This document shows positions 8,267-16,295 of a DNA stretch of 17,864 nucleotides, one piece after another (the stretch's first letter is position 1; every line of letters starts with the position of its first letter). The DNA comes from Fidelibacterota bacterium. GTDB lineage: Bacteria > Marinisomatota > Marinisomatia > Marinisomatales > UBA1611. The stretch is taken from the NCBI GenBank assembly GCA_002694025.1, contig NZKX01000066.1, forward strand, positions 1 to 17,864. The letters run 5' to 3'. The translations under genes and the position numbers were made by a program. The notes beneath the pieces are model-generated. The model was not told the origin of the DNA, ran no database searches, and saw nothing but the letters and a program-made list of their open reading frames with translations.

Positions 8267-8698
8267 ATGAGATATAAAATTATTATTTTTTTAATTACCC
8301 AAAGTCTATTTGCACAGTCAAAATTGTCCCCTGCAGAATTTTGGAAAAATTATACTCAGGAACAAAAAATAGCATTCATTAATGGCGCCTATAGTGCTAT
8401 TGTAAAACTAAAGTCCCACCATAAGTCTGAAGTGAAGAAGCAGTTTATCTATGATGATAATTGGGTTGAACCCTACTATATTGAAAGATTTTATAATATT
8501 GCTGATGAATACATTGCAGAAGAAGTGGGATACAATATCAGAATTATTGCTTTACATATGGATGCTTTATATTCTAATTCTGACAATACATTAATACCAG
8601 TTATGCAGGCATTAAGAATAGTCTCTTTAATGCAAGACGGGAAGTCAGAGGCAGCAAATTTGAGATTGCTAAAAGCTCAGCAAAAGTTTAAAAACTGA
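8267..8698 (+). CDS. Small secreted protein of unknown function
   Basis: I do not recognise this 143-residue protein. It begins with a clear type I signal peptide: MRYK, then a hydrophobic run, with likely cleavage after LFA at about residue 16, so it should be periplasmic. The mature part looks mostly helical and polar. It contains WKNYTQEQKIAFINGAYSA and a tyrosine-rich middle (VEPYYIERFYNIADEYIAEEVGYN), with no cysteines, no metal-site pattern and no membrane segment. It starts four bases after nadE, so it is probably co-transcribed with asnS and nadE, but that context does not reveal a role. The clean frame, the signal peptide and normal codon usage argue that it is a real gene. Confidence 0.8.
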   Translation: MRYKIIIFLITQSLFAQSKLSPAEFWKNYTQEQKIAFINGAYSAIVKLKSHHKSEVKKQFIYDDNWVEPYYIERFYNIADEYIAEEVGYNIRIIALHMDALYSNSDNTLIPVMQALRIVSLMQDGKSEAANLRLLKAQQKFKN

Positions 8699-8740
8699 TT
8701 AATAAAAAAATAATAGTACAATCATGGAATTTTTCATTTA

Positions 8741-10543
8741 ATGAATGTAACCAACATAAGAAACTTCTGTATTATCGCTCATATTGATCATGGGAAATCA
8801 ACTTTAGCTGATAGGCTTCTAGAAGAAACAAAGACAATATCTAAAAAAGAAATGAAGAACCAAGTCCTTGATAATATGGAACTCGAAAGAGAAAGAGGAA
8901 TTACAATTAAGAGTCATCCAATTAGATTAGAGTATACTCACAAAGATAATGTTAGGTATATACTTAATTTAATTGATACTCCTGGGCATGTAGACTTCTC
9001 TTATGAGGTCTCGCGGTCTTTAGCTGCTTGTGAAGGTGCTTTATTGTTGGTAGATGCCGCTCAAGGGGTAGAAGCCCAAACAGTTTCAAATGCTTACTTA
9101 GCTATTGAAAATGGACTAACAATAATTCCTGTAATTAATAAAATAGATCTTCCATCTGCCTTGATTGATGAAGTCAAAATGCAAGTAGTGGAACTTATTG
9201 GTTGTCAGGAAAATGAAATCATTTATGCTAGTGCTAAAAGTGGTATTGGAATTGATGCGATTTTCTCTGCTATTATTGAAAAGATTGATCCACCTATCGA
9301 CAAGTCGAAAAAAAAATCTCGTGCATTAATATTTGATTCAAAATATGATAACTATCGTGGAGCAATCCCCTATATCCGCGTTTTTGATGGTGTTATTAAG
9401 GCTGGAATGAAAGCCAAGTTCTTTGCACATGATAAAGAGTATGAAATTACTGAAACAGGTTATTTTATAATTGATAAAGTCAAAACAAAAGAACTAAAAA
9501 GTGGAGAAGTTGGTTACGTAGTAGCAAGTATAAGAGATATGGCGCACATAGAGCCAGGTGATACAATAACAACTTTAGAAAAAAATGCAACCGAGCCATT
9601 ACCTGGCTATAAAAAAATTAAACCAATGGTTTTTTCTGGATTATATCCTGCAAATACTGATGACTACGATAACCTTAGACAGGCATTAGAAAAATTAAAA
9701 TTAAATGATGCATCTTTAGATTTCTTGCCAGAAACAAGCGAGGCTCTAGGATATGGTTTTCGATGCGGATTTTTAGGGCTATTACATTTGGAAATTATTC
9801 AAGAAAGATTAGAAAGAGAATTCAAACTTGACTTGGTTACCACTACTCCAAATGTTATTTATAAGGTCATTAATAAATTAGGAGAAACAATACAAGTTGA
9901 GACTCCAGCAAAAATGCCTGATTCAGGTGAAATTCAAGAAATCTTAGAGCCTGTAGTAAAGGCAGAAATATTGTGTCCTAAAAAATATATAGGTGGAATA
10001 ATGAATTTATGCCAGAAAAAAAGGGGAGTATACATTAATACAAACTACTTATCACCTGATAAGGCCCAATTATATTATGATCTCCCTCTGGGTGAAATTA
10101 TTTTCGACTTTTATGATAAATTAAAATCAATTTCTAGTGGTTACGCTTCTTTTGATTATGAGCTTAAGGAATTTTCTGTTGCAAAACTCCAAAAGCTTGA
10201 CATCTTAATACATGGAGAACCCGTGGATGCATTATCTCTTATTTGTCACAAAGATGATGCATATCACAGAGGCGTCGCCCTTTGTAATAAATTAAAAGAG
10301 CTTATTCCAAGGCAAATGTTTGAAGTTGCTATTCAAGCAGCTTTAAATAGTCGAATAATTGCAAGAACAACCGTGCGTGCATTAAAAAAAAATGTGACCG
10401 CTAAATGTTATGGAGGCGATATTACAAGAAAAAGAAAATTGTGGGAGAAGCAAAAAAAAGGAAAGAAGAGGATGAAAATGATTGGGAAAGTGGAAATTCC
10501 CCAAGAGGCTTTGCTCGCTGTTTTACAGGTAGATAGCGATTGA
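8741..10543 (+). CDS. lepA: Elongation factor 4 (LepA), ribosomal GTPase
   Basis: LepA/EF4 is a translational GTPase that acts on the ribosome and has been linked to back-translocation and to 30S biogenesis. At 600 residues it has the standard length. GTPase motifs are G1 AHIDHGKST (13-21), G2 RGITIKS (52-58), G3 DTPGH (79-83), G4 NKID (133-136) and G5 SAKSG (164-168). Domain 2 and the two EF-G-like domains follow, then the EF4-specific C-terminal domain with the hallmark VTAKCYGGDITRKRKLWEKQ. The SHP residues after the G2 threonine resemble Bacteroidota LepA. The ATG at 8741 has no Shine-Dalgarno sequence. The 42 bases upstream hold no clear terminator or promoter. The stop overlaps the TTG start of the next gene. 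Confidence 0.98.
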   Translation: MNVTNIRNFCIIAHIDHGKSTLADRLLEETKTISKKEMKNQVLDNMELERERGITIKSHPIRLEYTHKDNVRYILNLIDTPGHVDFSYEVSRSLAACEGALLLVDAAQGVEAQTVSNAYLAIENGLTIIPVINKIDLPSALIDEVKMQVVELIGCQENEIIYASAKSGIGIDAIFSAIIEKIDPPIDKSKKKSRALIFDSKYDNYRGAIPYIRVFDGVIKAGMKAKFFAHDKEYEITETGYFIIDKVKTKELKSGEVGYVVASIRDMAHIEPGDTITTLEKNATEPLPGYKKIKPMVFSGLYPANTDDYDNLRQALEKLKLNDASLDFLPETSEALGYGFRCGFLGLLHLEIIQERLEREFKLDLVTTTPNVIYKVINKLGETIQVETPAKMPDSGEIQEILEPVVKAEILCPKKYIGGIMNLCQKKRGVYINTNYLSPDKAQLYYDLPLGEIIFDFYDKLKSISSGYASFDYELKEFSVAKLQKLDILIHGEPVDALSLICHKDDAYHRGVALCNKLKELIPRQMFEVAIQAALNSRIIARTTVRALKKNVTAKCYGGDITRKRKLWEKQKKGKKRMKMIGKVEIPQEALLAVLQVDSD

Positions 10544-11262
10544 TTTTAAATTTTATAATTTATTTAAGGTACACAAGTTCACCATTCTACAGTTTATTAT
10601 TTACGTTACCGTTATTTCTCGTCTATGAAATAGGATTGTTATTATGTAAATCTGATGATATTTCTTATTTGAGGAATGGTGCTGATGCTTTGATGCGCCA
10701 AATGTTATCTTCCTTTGGTATAAGCGGATTATTCTGGATGGGTGGGGGGTTCCTAATCGGCTCTATCGCTATTTACTTAATCCAGAAATTTTCATGGGAG
10801 GAATACGAAATAAAAAGTAGCTACTTCGTTTCAATGGTAATAGAGAGTATTTTATGGTCTTACTTACTATTTATTTTTATGTCTAATATGCACCTTTTTT
10901 TAATGGCTCCAATTGGCTACAAGGTTATTCAAAATGTTACACTTGCAATAGGAGCGGGTATTTACGAGGAAATTTTGTTTAGAGTGGTATTGATTTTCTT
11001 ACTCAATTACATTCTTTCATTAGTTTTCCAATGGAAGAATTATCTAAAAAATAGTGTGTCCATTATTTTAGCTTCTATATTTTTTTCACTCTTTCATTTT
11101 ATTGGTGAATTTGGTGATTATTATTCATTCAACATATTTATGATACGTTTTCTCGCAGGCATTTATTTAGGTGTGCTTTATTGCTTAAGAGGCTTTGGAA
11201 TCGCTGCCTGGTCCCATTCACTTTATGACCTTTTAGTATTAACCCGTATTACTACTCAATAA
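10540..11262 (+). CDS. CPBP-family intramembrane glutamic protease (CAAX protease/Abi-like)
   Basis: This 240-residue polytopic membrane protein has several hydrophobic segments (for example about 15-36, 62-81, 100-122, 150-165, 173-190 and 198-215). It carries the three motifs of the CPBP/Abi (Rce1-like) family: EExxxR at 143-148 (YEEILFR), FxxxH at 182-186 (FSLFH) and a final WSHSLYD segment with H226. In Rce1 the corresponding Glu and His residues are catalytic, so the protein is likely an active intramembrane protease. Bacterial members have been linked to bacteriocin immunity or processing of membrane substrates, but the substrate here is unknown. The TTG start overlaps the lepA stop as TTGA, which suggests translational coupling. 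AGG at 10527-10529 is a weak, distant ribosome-binding site. Confidence 0.87.
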   Translation: MILNFIIYLRYTSSPFYSLLFTLPLFLVYEIGLLLCKSDDISYLRNGADALMRQMLSSFGISGLFWMGGGFLIGSIAIYLIQKFSWEEYEIKSSYFVSMVIESILWSYLLFIFMSNMHLFLMAPIGYKVIQNVTLAIGAGIYEEILFRVVLIFLLNYILSLVFQWKNYLKNSVSIILASIFFSLFHFIGEFGDYYSFNIFMIRFLAGIYLGVLYCLRGFGIAAWSHSLYDLLVLTRITTQ

Positions 11263-11301
11263 GAAAAGAATAGTATGTCAAAGTTTATTTTTATATTTCT
11301 T

Positions 11302-11325
11302 TATAATATGTCTTATAATTATAAT
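11302..11325 (+). promoter_or_regulatory. Candidate -10 cluster upstream of lgt
   Basis: Three exact TATAAT hexamers occur within 24 bases (11302-11307, 11314-11319, 11320-11325), and TTATAAT (11301-11307) with ATTATAA (11318-11324) forms an inverted repeat. This lies in the longest gap in the window (11263-11397, 135 bases) and marks the most likely new promoter, for the lgt block. No convincing -35 box sits at the right distance, so which -10 is used, if any, is open. Confidence 0.3.
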
Positions 11326-11385
11326 GCCTACCTAAAATTGCAACTCAAAAACATTTTTTTTGTTTTAAACCTTAGTTTTTTTAAA

Positions 11386-11391
11386 AAGGAG
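11386..11391 (+). promoter_or_regulatory. Strong ribosome-binding site that fixes the TTG start of lgt
   Basis: AAGGAG lies six bases before the TTG at 11398, an ideal spacing. An in-frame TAA at 11395-11397 immediately precedes the TTG, so no longer lgt product is possible. This is the clearest Shine-Dalgarno sequence in the window and supports TTG as the true start. Confidence 0.75.
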
Positions 11392-11397
11392 CAATAA

Positions 11398-12249
11398 TTG
11401 TATCCAGTGATAATTGATTTTGGTGAAATAAACCTATTTGGTTTTGAATTTCATTTAGCTATCTATTCTTTTGGTTTAATGTTAGTAATTGCTTTTTATT
11501 CATGTTATTTTTTTCTTAATTCCGAGTTGAAGCTTTTAGGCTATGATGAGAAGCTTTCCTCTGATATAATATTCTGGGCAGCAATAGGCGGAATATTAGG
11601 AGCAAAGATTTATTATCTAATTGAGAATATTGATATTGTGCTTAATTCTCATGACCCGTTTAGCATGATTTTTAGTGGCGCGGGATTGGTTTTCCTTGGT
11701 GGATTACTAGGTTCAATAGTATGTGTTTCTTGGGTTCTTAAAAAAAACTCAGTGCCATGGTTGAAATTTGCAAATATCATAGGACCTTTAATATTCTTAG
11801 GTTATGCAATTGGAAGATTGGGTTGCTTCCTTGTTGGCGACGATTACGGGATACCATCAAAACTTCCTTGGGCGATGTCATTCCCCAATGGCATTCCACC
11901 TACTACTTCCACTGTTTTTTCTGATATATATCCTTGGATAGATATATCAGATTTTGAACAAGGGTTAATAACAGTACATCCAACCCAATTATATGAAGCT
12001 ATAATATGCCTCTTATTATTTTTAGTAATGTGGAATTACAGAAAATCTAAACCTTATAAGGATATTTTATTTTTTCTTTATTTATTTCTGGCAGGTATTG
12101 AGAGGTTTTTAATTGAATTTTTGAGAACAAATCAAAAATACTTTTTAGAAACCTTTTCTGGAGCTCAAGTTATTTCCTTAATAATGATAATGATAGGATT
12201 ATATTTTATTAAATATCCATATGTTGATGCGCCGCATAGCTCCGCTTAG
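11398..12249 (+). CDS. lgt: Prolipoprotein diacylglyceryl transferase, divergent
   Basis: Lgt moves a diacylglyceryl group from phosphatidylglycerol to the lipobox cysteine of prolipoproteins, the first step of lipoprotein maturation in the inner membrane. The 283-residue protein has about seven hydrophobic segments. Its signature is AIGRLGCFLVGDDYGIP (137-153), where E. coli has GRIGNFINGELWG. R140 and G151 match E. coli R143 and G154, but N146 is replaced by C143, E151 by D148, and H103 by L100 (GLVFLGG). VHPTQLYEA near 193-201 and GIERFLIEFLR near the C-terminus are also typical of the family. Substrates are at hand: LptE and the lipoprotein starting at 17638. The next gene begins inside the lgt 3' end. 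The family call is strong; the changed residues may reflect a lineage variant. Confidence 0.92.
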   Translation: MYPVIIDFGEINLFGFEFHLAIYSFGLMLVIAFYSCYFFLNSELKLLGYDEKLSSDIIFWAAIGGILGAKIYYLIENIDIVLNSHDPFSMIFSGAGLVFLGGLLGSIVCVSWVLKKNSVPWLKFANIIGPLIFLGYAIGRLGCFLVGDDYGIPSKLPWAMSFPNGIPPTTSTVFSDIYPWIDISDFEQGLITVHPTQLYEAIICLLLFLVMWNYRKSKPYKDILFFLYLFLAGIERFLIEFLRTNQKYFLETFSGAQVISLIMIMIGLYFIKYPYVDAPHSSA

Positions 12250-13066
12250 AATATTTTTTTGTGCCTCTATCTTTTCCTACCTTTTAGCGGAAAATGAATT
12301 ACATTTAGTTGAGTATATTGAAATTCCAAAGGAACTCCAATCTTTAAGGCTAAAACCAGATAAAATAAATTGGTCTATGCGGAATAGTTTTCTTTTATTA
12401 GATAGCTATAATTCTGAATTAGTTTTAATCAAAAACTCGGGAGAAATTCAATTTTCAAATGTTTTGGGAATTAGATATAATGTACATGGTGAATTAACTT
12501 GGGCAGGTAATTCACCAATTGGAATTCAAGTGGTTGACAGATTAGAAAATGAAATAATTATTTTAGACCTAAACCTTAATTTAATACAAAATATTCCAAT
12601 AGACTTTTATTTATATCCTGAAATAGTACAAATAGACACTTGGGGAAAACTATTTATGTACTCAAGCACATACAATGGTATATACCTTTTTGAAAAAAAC
12701 TATATATCTAAGGTACCATTTATTGATTTTTATAAAATATTTTATTCAAATTATTGTATTAAAGATTTTGCAATTAGCAGAGATGGTAAATTAGCTATTT
12801 TAGGATGTGATGGCATACTCAGCGAATTTAGTCAAAATGGTTTGAGACTAGCTTCTACTCCTATTGAAATATTTAACCCAAATTTTTTGGTTCCTTTATA
12901 TGATGATTGGTTGATTATTAATTCAAAAGGTGAGTGCCAGGCTATTTATAGTTCTAATAAAATATCTTTACCTAGAGTGCACTCCGAAATTTTAGATGTT
13001 GCTGAATTAGATAGATCAATCGCGATATTGACTAAAGAGCAAATTCTTGTTCTAAATGTCAGATAA
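12227..13066 (+). CDS. Secreted protein, probably beta-propeller-like, unknown function
   Basis: I do not recognise the family with confidence. An ATG at 12221 is also in frame, but the ATG at 12227 gives a better signal peptide (MRRIAPLR, then a hydrophobic stretch ending about YLLA before ENE); that start gives 279 residues. The mature protein is rich in short beta-strands with recurring patterns such as LLLDSYNSELVLIKNSGEI, IGIQVVDRLENEIIILDLNL, KLFMYSSTYNGIYLFEKN and KLAILGCDGILSEFSQNG. These resemble the blades of a six- or seven-bladed propeller. There is no lipobox. It overlaps lgt by 23 bases and the next gene by 11 bases, so it is almost certainly made together with the barrel protein that follows. 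A periplasmic accessory role for that protein is inference. Confidence 0.75.
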   Translation: MRRIAPLRIFFCASIFSYLLAENELHLVEYIEIPKELQSLRLKPDKINWSMRNSFLLLDSYNSELVLIKNSGEIQFSNVLGIRYNVHGELTWAGNSPIGIQVVDRLENEIIILDLNLNLIQNIPIDFYLYPEIVQIDTWGKLFMYSSTYNGIYLFEKNYISKVPFIDFYKIFYSNYCIKDFAISRDGKLAILGCDGILSEFSQNGLRLASTPIEIFNPNFLVPLYDDWLIINSKGECQAIYSSNKISLPRVHSEILDVAELDRSIAILTKEQILVLNVR

Positions 13067-16000
13067 TTTTATTAAGGTAGTAATTTTAGTCTTTTGGGTA
13101 CCTGCATTTATGAACTCTATGACAATTACAGTTACAGATTCAGTTATTTATCATTCAGATTCTGCTCATGTAAAACTAAGTAATAGTTTTGTTATTGAAT
13201 CAAGTATTAAAATTTTTTCTAACGATTCCTTAGTTAAGCCAAGTAAGGTATTTCCTATAGAAGGTAGACTATTATTGAATGGTCTAAGCGATAATAGTTT
13301 AATTATAGTAGAATATGATTACTTAGAAAAAGAAATACCGAAACTTGTAGGCCCGAAATGGAAAAAATTACCAACATTAGAACCACTTCTTTCTATAGTT
13401 GAAAAAGAAGATTTCGAATTAAATATTCCAACAGATAGCAATAAGGCAATCTATACATCAGGAAGTTTTTTTAGGAGTCTTACTCTTTCACCTTATGGTA
13501 GTTCTGACTTTCAAGGAGGTGTCCAAATGCAATTAAATGGAAAACTGTTAGAAAATATAAATATAAGCGGAGTTCTTACTGATCAGAGTTTTCCATTACA
13601 AGCAGAAGGTAGTACTCAAGAGCTTAAAGATTTTGATAAAGTTTTTCTCAAAGTTCAACATCAGAATTTTGAATTAGAGGCTGGAGATATTGAATATTTA
13701 TTTTCCGATAATATGCAAACTATCAATAGAAAATTAGAAGGTCTAAAAAGTCAATTTCAATATAAACAATGGTCTAGTTCCTCTATTTATGCAAACTCTA
13801 AAGGGCAATTCCATTTTATTGAAATAAAAGGAAGAGATGGAGACCAAGGCCCATATCAATTGCTTGATAAAGATGGTAATAGAGAAATATCAATTCTTTC
13901 TGGGACAGAAAAAGTTTGGATTAATGGTGAAAGATTAAAACGTGGCAAAAACCATGATTACACTATAGACTATGCATTATCTGAAATATATTTTACTCCT
14001 AAACGGTTAATTGATTTTGATACAGATATTTTTATTGAATATCAATACTCAAACTTTGAATATCAAAAAGGATTCAGAGGAATTACCATGAAAAATAATT
14101 TTGGGAATCCAGGATATTTTTCTCTAGGAATTTTTGATGAGTTTGATCAATTGAATAGGAATGACTTCCAAAACAATAAAATTAATGAATTCTCATCTAA
14201 TGATAGTTCAATTGTGAATTTAAATAATGCGTATGCTGATTCAACTGGAGATTATATCTATCTTGATTCAATTTTTGTATACGACCCACTAAATACATAT
14301 GCAGATTTTACTAGGTATACAGTTACGTTCATACTAAGTCCCGGTGGTAATTATCAAAGAAGAGTTAGCGATGATAGTAAAATTTTTTACCAATACATCG
14401 AAAATTCAAATAAAATAGATAATGAAGAATTATATAGCCCTTATAGAAAAATTTCATTACCTACTGCCCAACAATTTGGTAAAGCAAAACTAAGTTTAAA
14501 TTTAGCCGATTATTTTACAATTGAAGGCCAGGTTGCTGGATCAAGACTGAATCAGAATACTATCAGAAATTCCGAATTCTCTAATGGTGCATCATATTTT
14601 GTGAATATAAATATTGATACCGTAGACTTAGATTTTTTAAAAATAAAGCTTATGTACAAAAATCAAAAACGTAGTAAAGAATATTTACCACTAGGCAGAG
14701 AAAATCAAATAATGCAGACTCGGTTATGGAATTTAGATGAAATTTTATTAAAAAATAGTGATGAACATTATCTCCAATCAGAATTTATTATTGATAAATT
14801 GGGTCTAACCTCCTTAGAAATAGCAAAATTAAGTCATGAAAACCTTTCCAGAAAGAGGTTTAGGTATAATCAAAGCTTTTTAAATCAAAATTATAAAAGT
14901 TCATATATAGATTATACATATGTTGATAATTCTATCGCGAATTTTTATCGAGCGTTATTCAATTTAGAAAGGAATGGACTTAGATACTCTCCTAATTTTT
15001 CATTTATAACTGAGCAGAATAACCTTGACTACCGATTTCGAAAGATAGGAGCTGGTGTAAAAGTTAAGTTAAATAAGGCCCTCGTTACTTCAGGTATAGA
15101 AAATAGAATTGACGAGGAATATCAATTCGGTGATAAATGGTCAGCTATTTCAAACGATTATATTGGCTATATGAATATAAATAGATATTCAAAAAATGGA
15201 TGGAAAAAAGACATTGTTTTCAAAAAAAGAATAAAAAAAAGTAACGTTATTCAAGATTTTAATTATTCATTGTTAGATCTTACTGTATCTTGGAAAAATC
15301 AAATTAGTCCCTTTACTTGTTTTGTAGATATAAAAAAAGAAGAAACTCTATCTCAAAATCGTATGATAATCTATGAATATATTGGTCCAGGATTAGGTAA
15401 TTATCGATATGATTCGATATTAAATACCTATATTTCCGATATAAACGGTGATCATTTATCATATTCTATCAAGGTAGGATCAAGGGAGCCTAACACAATA
15501 TTTTTAGGTTCGCAAAGATTTACGATTGACCTTTCGAAAAATAAATATTTCCCTCAAATATTTATAAGGTCTCAAATTAATCAAGAGTTTAAGGGAAAAG
15601 ACTTTGATGTTTCTAAAATTGGAGAAAGCAGTATTTCTGATACTAGTATTTCTAAATCATTATTTTTTACAAGAAATGAAATTATTTTTTCAAATTACAG
15701 ATTAGCAAAAATTTGGTTTCAGTTTAATAAAAATCTTGAGGGTTTCGACCCAAGAGGGAATAATCTTAATGTTGATAAAGAAATAGGGATTGAAAATATT
15801 TTTAAGATATCAAAGAATAATTCGATTAAAAACAAAGTTGATTTTCATGATTATTCAATTGATTCAAAAGTATTTCCTAATCGAAAAAGAGATATATATG
15901 GATACTATAATAATTTTACTTTACAAACAAAATTAGAAAATAAGTTGGACTTCGACTTAAGTATAATATATGGTTTTGACCGAGGAAATTCTTTAGGAGA

Positions 16001-16295
16001 GCCATTTAAAGTAGAGGGGAAAGGAATAAAAGGTAAAATATTATTTTACCTTAAACAAAATGGAAGGCTTGAGACTGAAATTACATTTTTAAATGTTGAA
16101 GGAGTAAAAAATAGTAAAACGCTACCTCCGGAAGCAATCAAAGGTTATGCATATGGTAAAAGCATAAGAACAAATTCGAGATTACAATTTTTAATAAATA
16201 AATCTTTATCAATTAATTTAAACTTGAATCTAATTAATGATTCAAGATATACAAACTTCATTACAATGCAAGGTGAGGTTCGTGCATATTTTTAG
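13056..16295 (+). CDS. Large outer-membrane beta-barrel protein, SprA-related
   Basis: This 1079-residue protein has an N-terminal signal-like segment (VVILVFWVPAFMNSM, about 8-22), no further membrane helices, a long series of alternating beta-strands and a C-terminal phenylalanine (VRAYF), as in outer-membrane barrels. Two stretches recall SprA, the giant translocon barrel of the Bacteroidota type IX secretion system. About 155-212 holds LNGKLLENINISGVLTDQSFP, then QAEGSTQELKDFDKVFLKV and ELEAGDIEY. About 282-331 holds SGTEKVWINGERLKRG and DYTIDYALSEIYFTPKR. SprA proteins are typically more than twice this length, so this would be a short relative; similar 1000-1200-residue proteins occur in FCB genomes from memory. 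The start overlaps the upstream gene by 11 bases, and the downstream Omp85 gene starts inside its 3' end. Outer-membrane location is likely; a transport role is inference. Confidence 0.75.
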   Translation: MSDNFIKVVILVFWVPAFMNSMTITVTDSVIYHSDSAHVKLSNSFVIESSIKIFSNDSLVKPSKVFPIEGRLLLNGLSDNSLIIVEYDYLEKEIPKLVGPKWKKLPTLEPLLSIVEKEDFELNIPTDSNKAIYTSGSFFRSLTLSPYGSSDFQGGVQMQLNGKLLENINISGVLTDQSFPLQAEGSTQELKDFDKVFLKVQHQNFELEAGDIEYLFSDNMQTINRKLEGLKSQFQYKQWSSSSIYANSKGQFHFIEIKGRDGDQGPYQLLDKDGNREISILSGTEKVWINGERLKRGKNHDYTIDYALSEIYFTPKRLIDFDTDIFIEYQYSNFEYQKGFRGITMKNNFGNPGYFSLGIFDEFDQLNRNDFQNNKINEFSSNDSSIVNLNNAYADSTGDYIYLDSIFVYDPLNTYADFTRYTVTFILSPGGNYQRRVSDDSKIFYQYIENSNKIDNEELYSPYRKISLPTAQQFGKAKLSLNLADYFTIEGQVAGSRLNQNTIRNSEFSNGASYFVNINIDTVDLDFLKIKLMYKNQKRSKEYLPLGRENQIMQTRLWNLDEILLKNSDEHYLQSEFIIDKLGLTSLEIAKLSHENLSRKRFRYNQSFLNQNYKSSYIDYTYVDNSIANFYRALFNLERNGLRYSPNFSFITEQNNLDYRFRKIGAGVKVKLNKALVTSGIENRIDEEYQFGDKWSAISNDYIGYMNINRYSKNGWKKDIVFKKRIKKSNVIQDFNYSLLDLTVSWKNQISPFTCFVDIKKEETLSQNRMIIYEYIGPGLGNYRYDSILNTYISDINGDHLSYSIKVGSREPNTIFLGSQRFTIDLSKNKYFPQIFIRSQINQEFKGKDFDVSKIGESSISDTSISKSLFFTRNEIIFSNYRLAKIWFQFNKNLEGFDPRGNNLNVDKEIGIENIFKISKNNSIKNKVDFHDYSIDSKVFPNRKRDIYGYYNNFTLQTKLENKLDFDLSIIYGFDRGNSLGEPFKVEGKGIKGKILFYLKQNGRLETEITFLNVEGVKNSKTLPPEAIKGYAYGKSIRTNSRLQFLINKSLSINLNLNLINDSRYTNFITMQGEVRAYF
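16270..16278 (+). promoter_or_regulatory. Ribosome-binding site inside the SprA-like gene that sets the Omp85 start
   Basis: AAGGTGAGG lies just upstream of GTG at 16282, with AAGG at 16270-16273 eight bases away. An ATG at 16237 is also in frame, but it would put 15 extra polar residues in front of an otherwise ideal signal peptide and has no ribosome-binding site. A GTG at 16273 is a third option but would have no site of its own. Confidence 0.55.

Noticed and set aside
10540..10543. Programmed frameshift or fusion between lepA and the CPBP protease gene
   Set aside because: The TTGA overlap is an ordinary stop/start coupling. LepA ends at its normal C-terminus and no slippery sequence precedes the stop.
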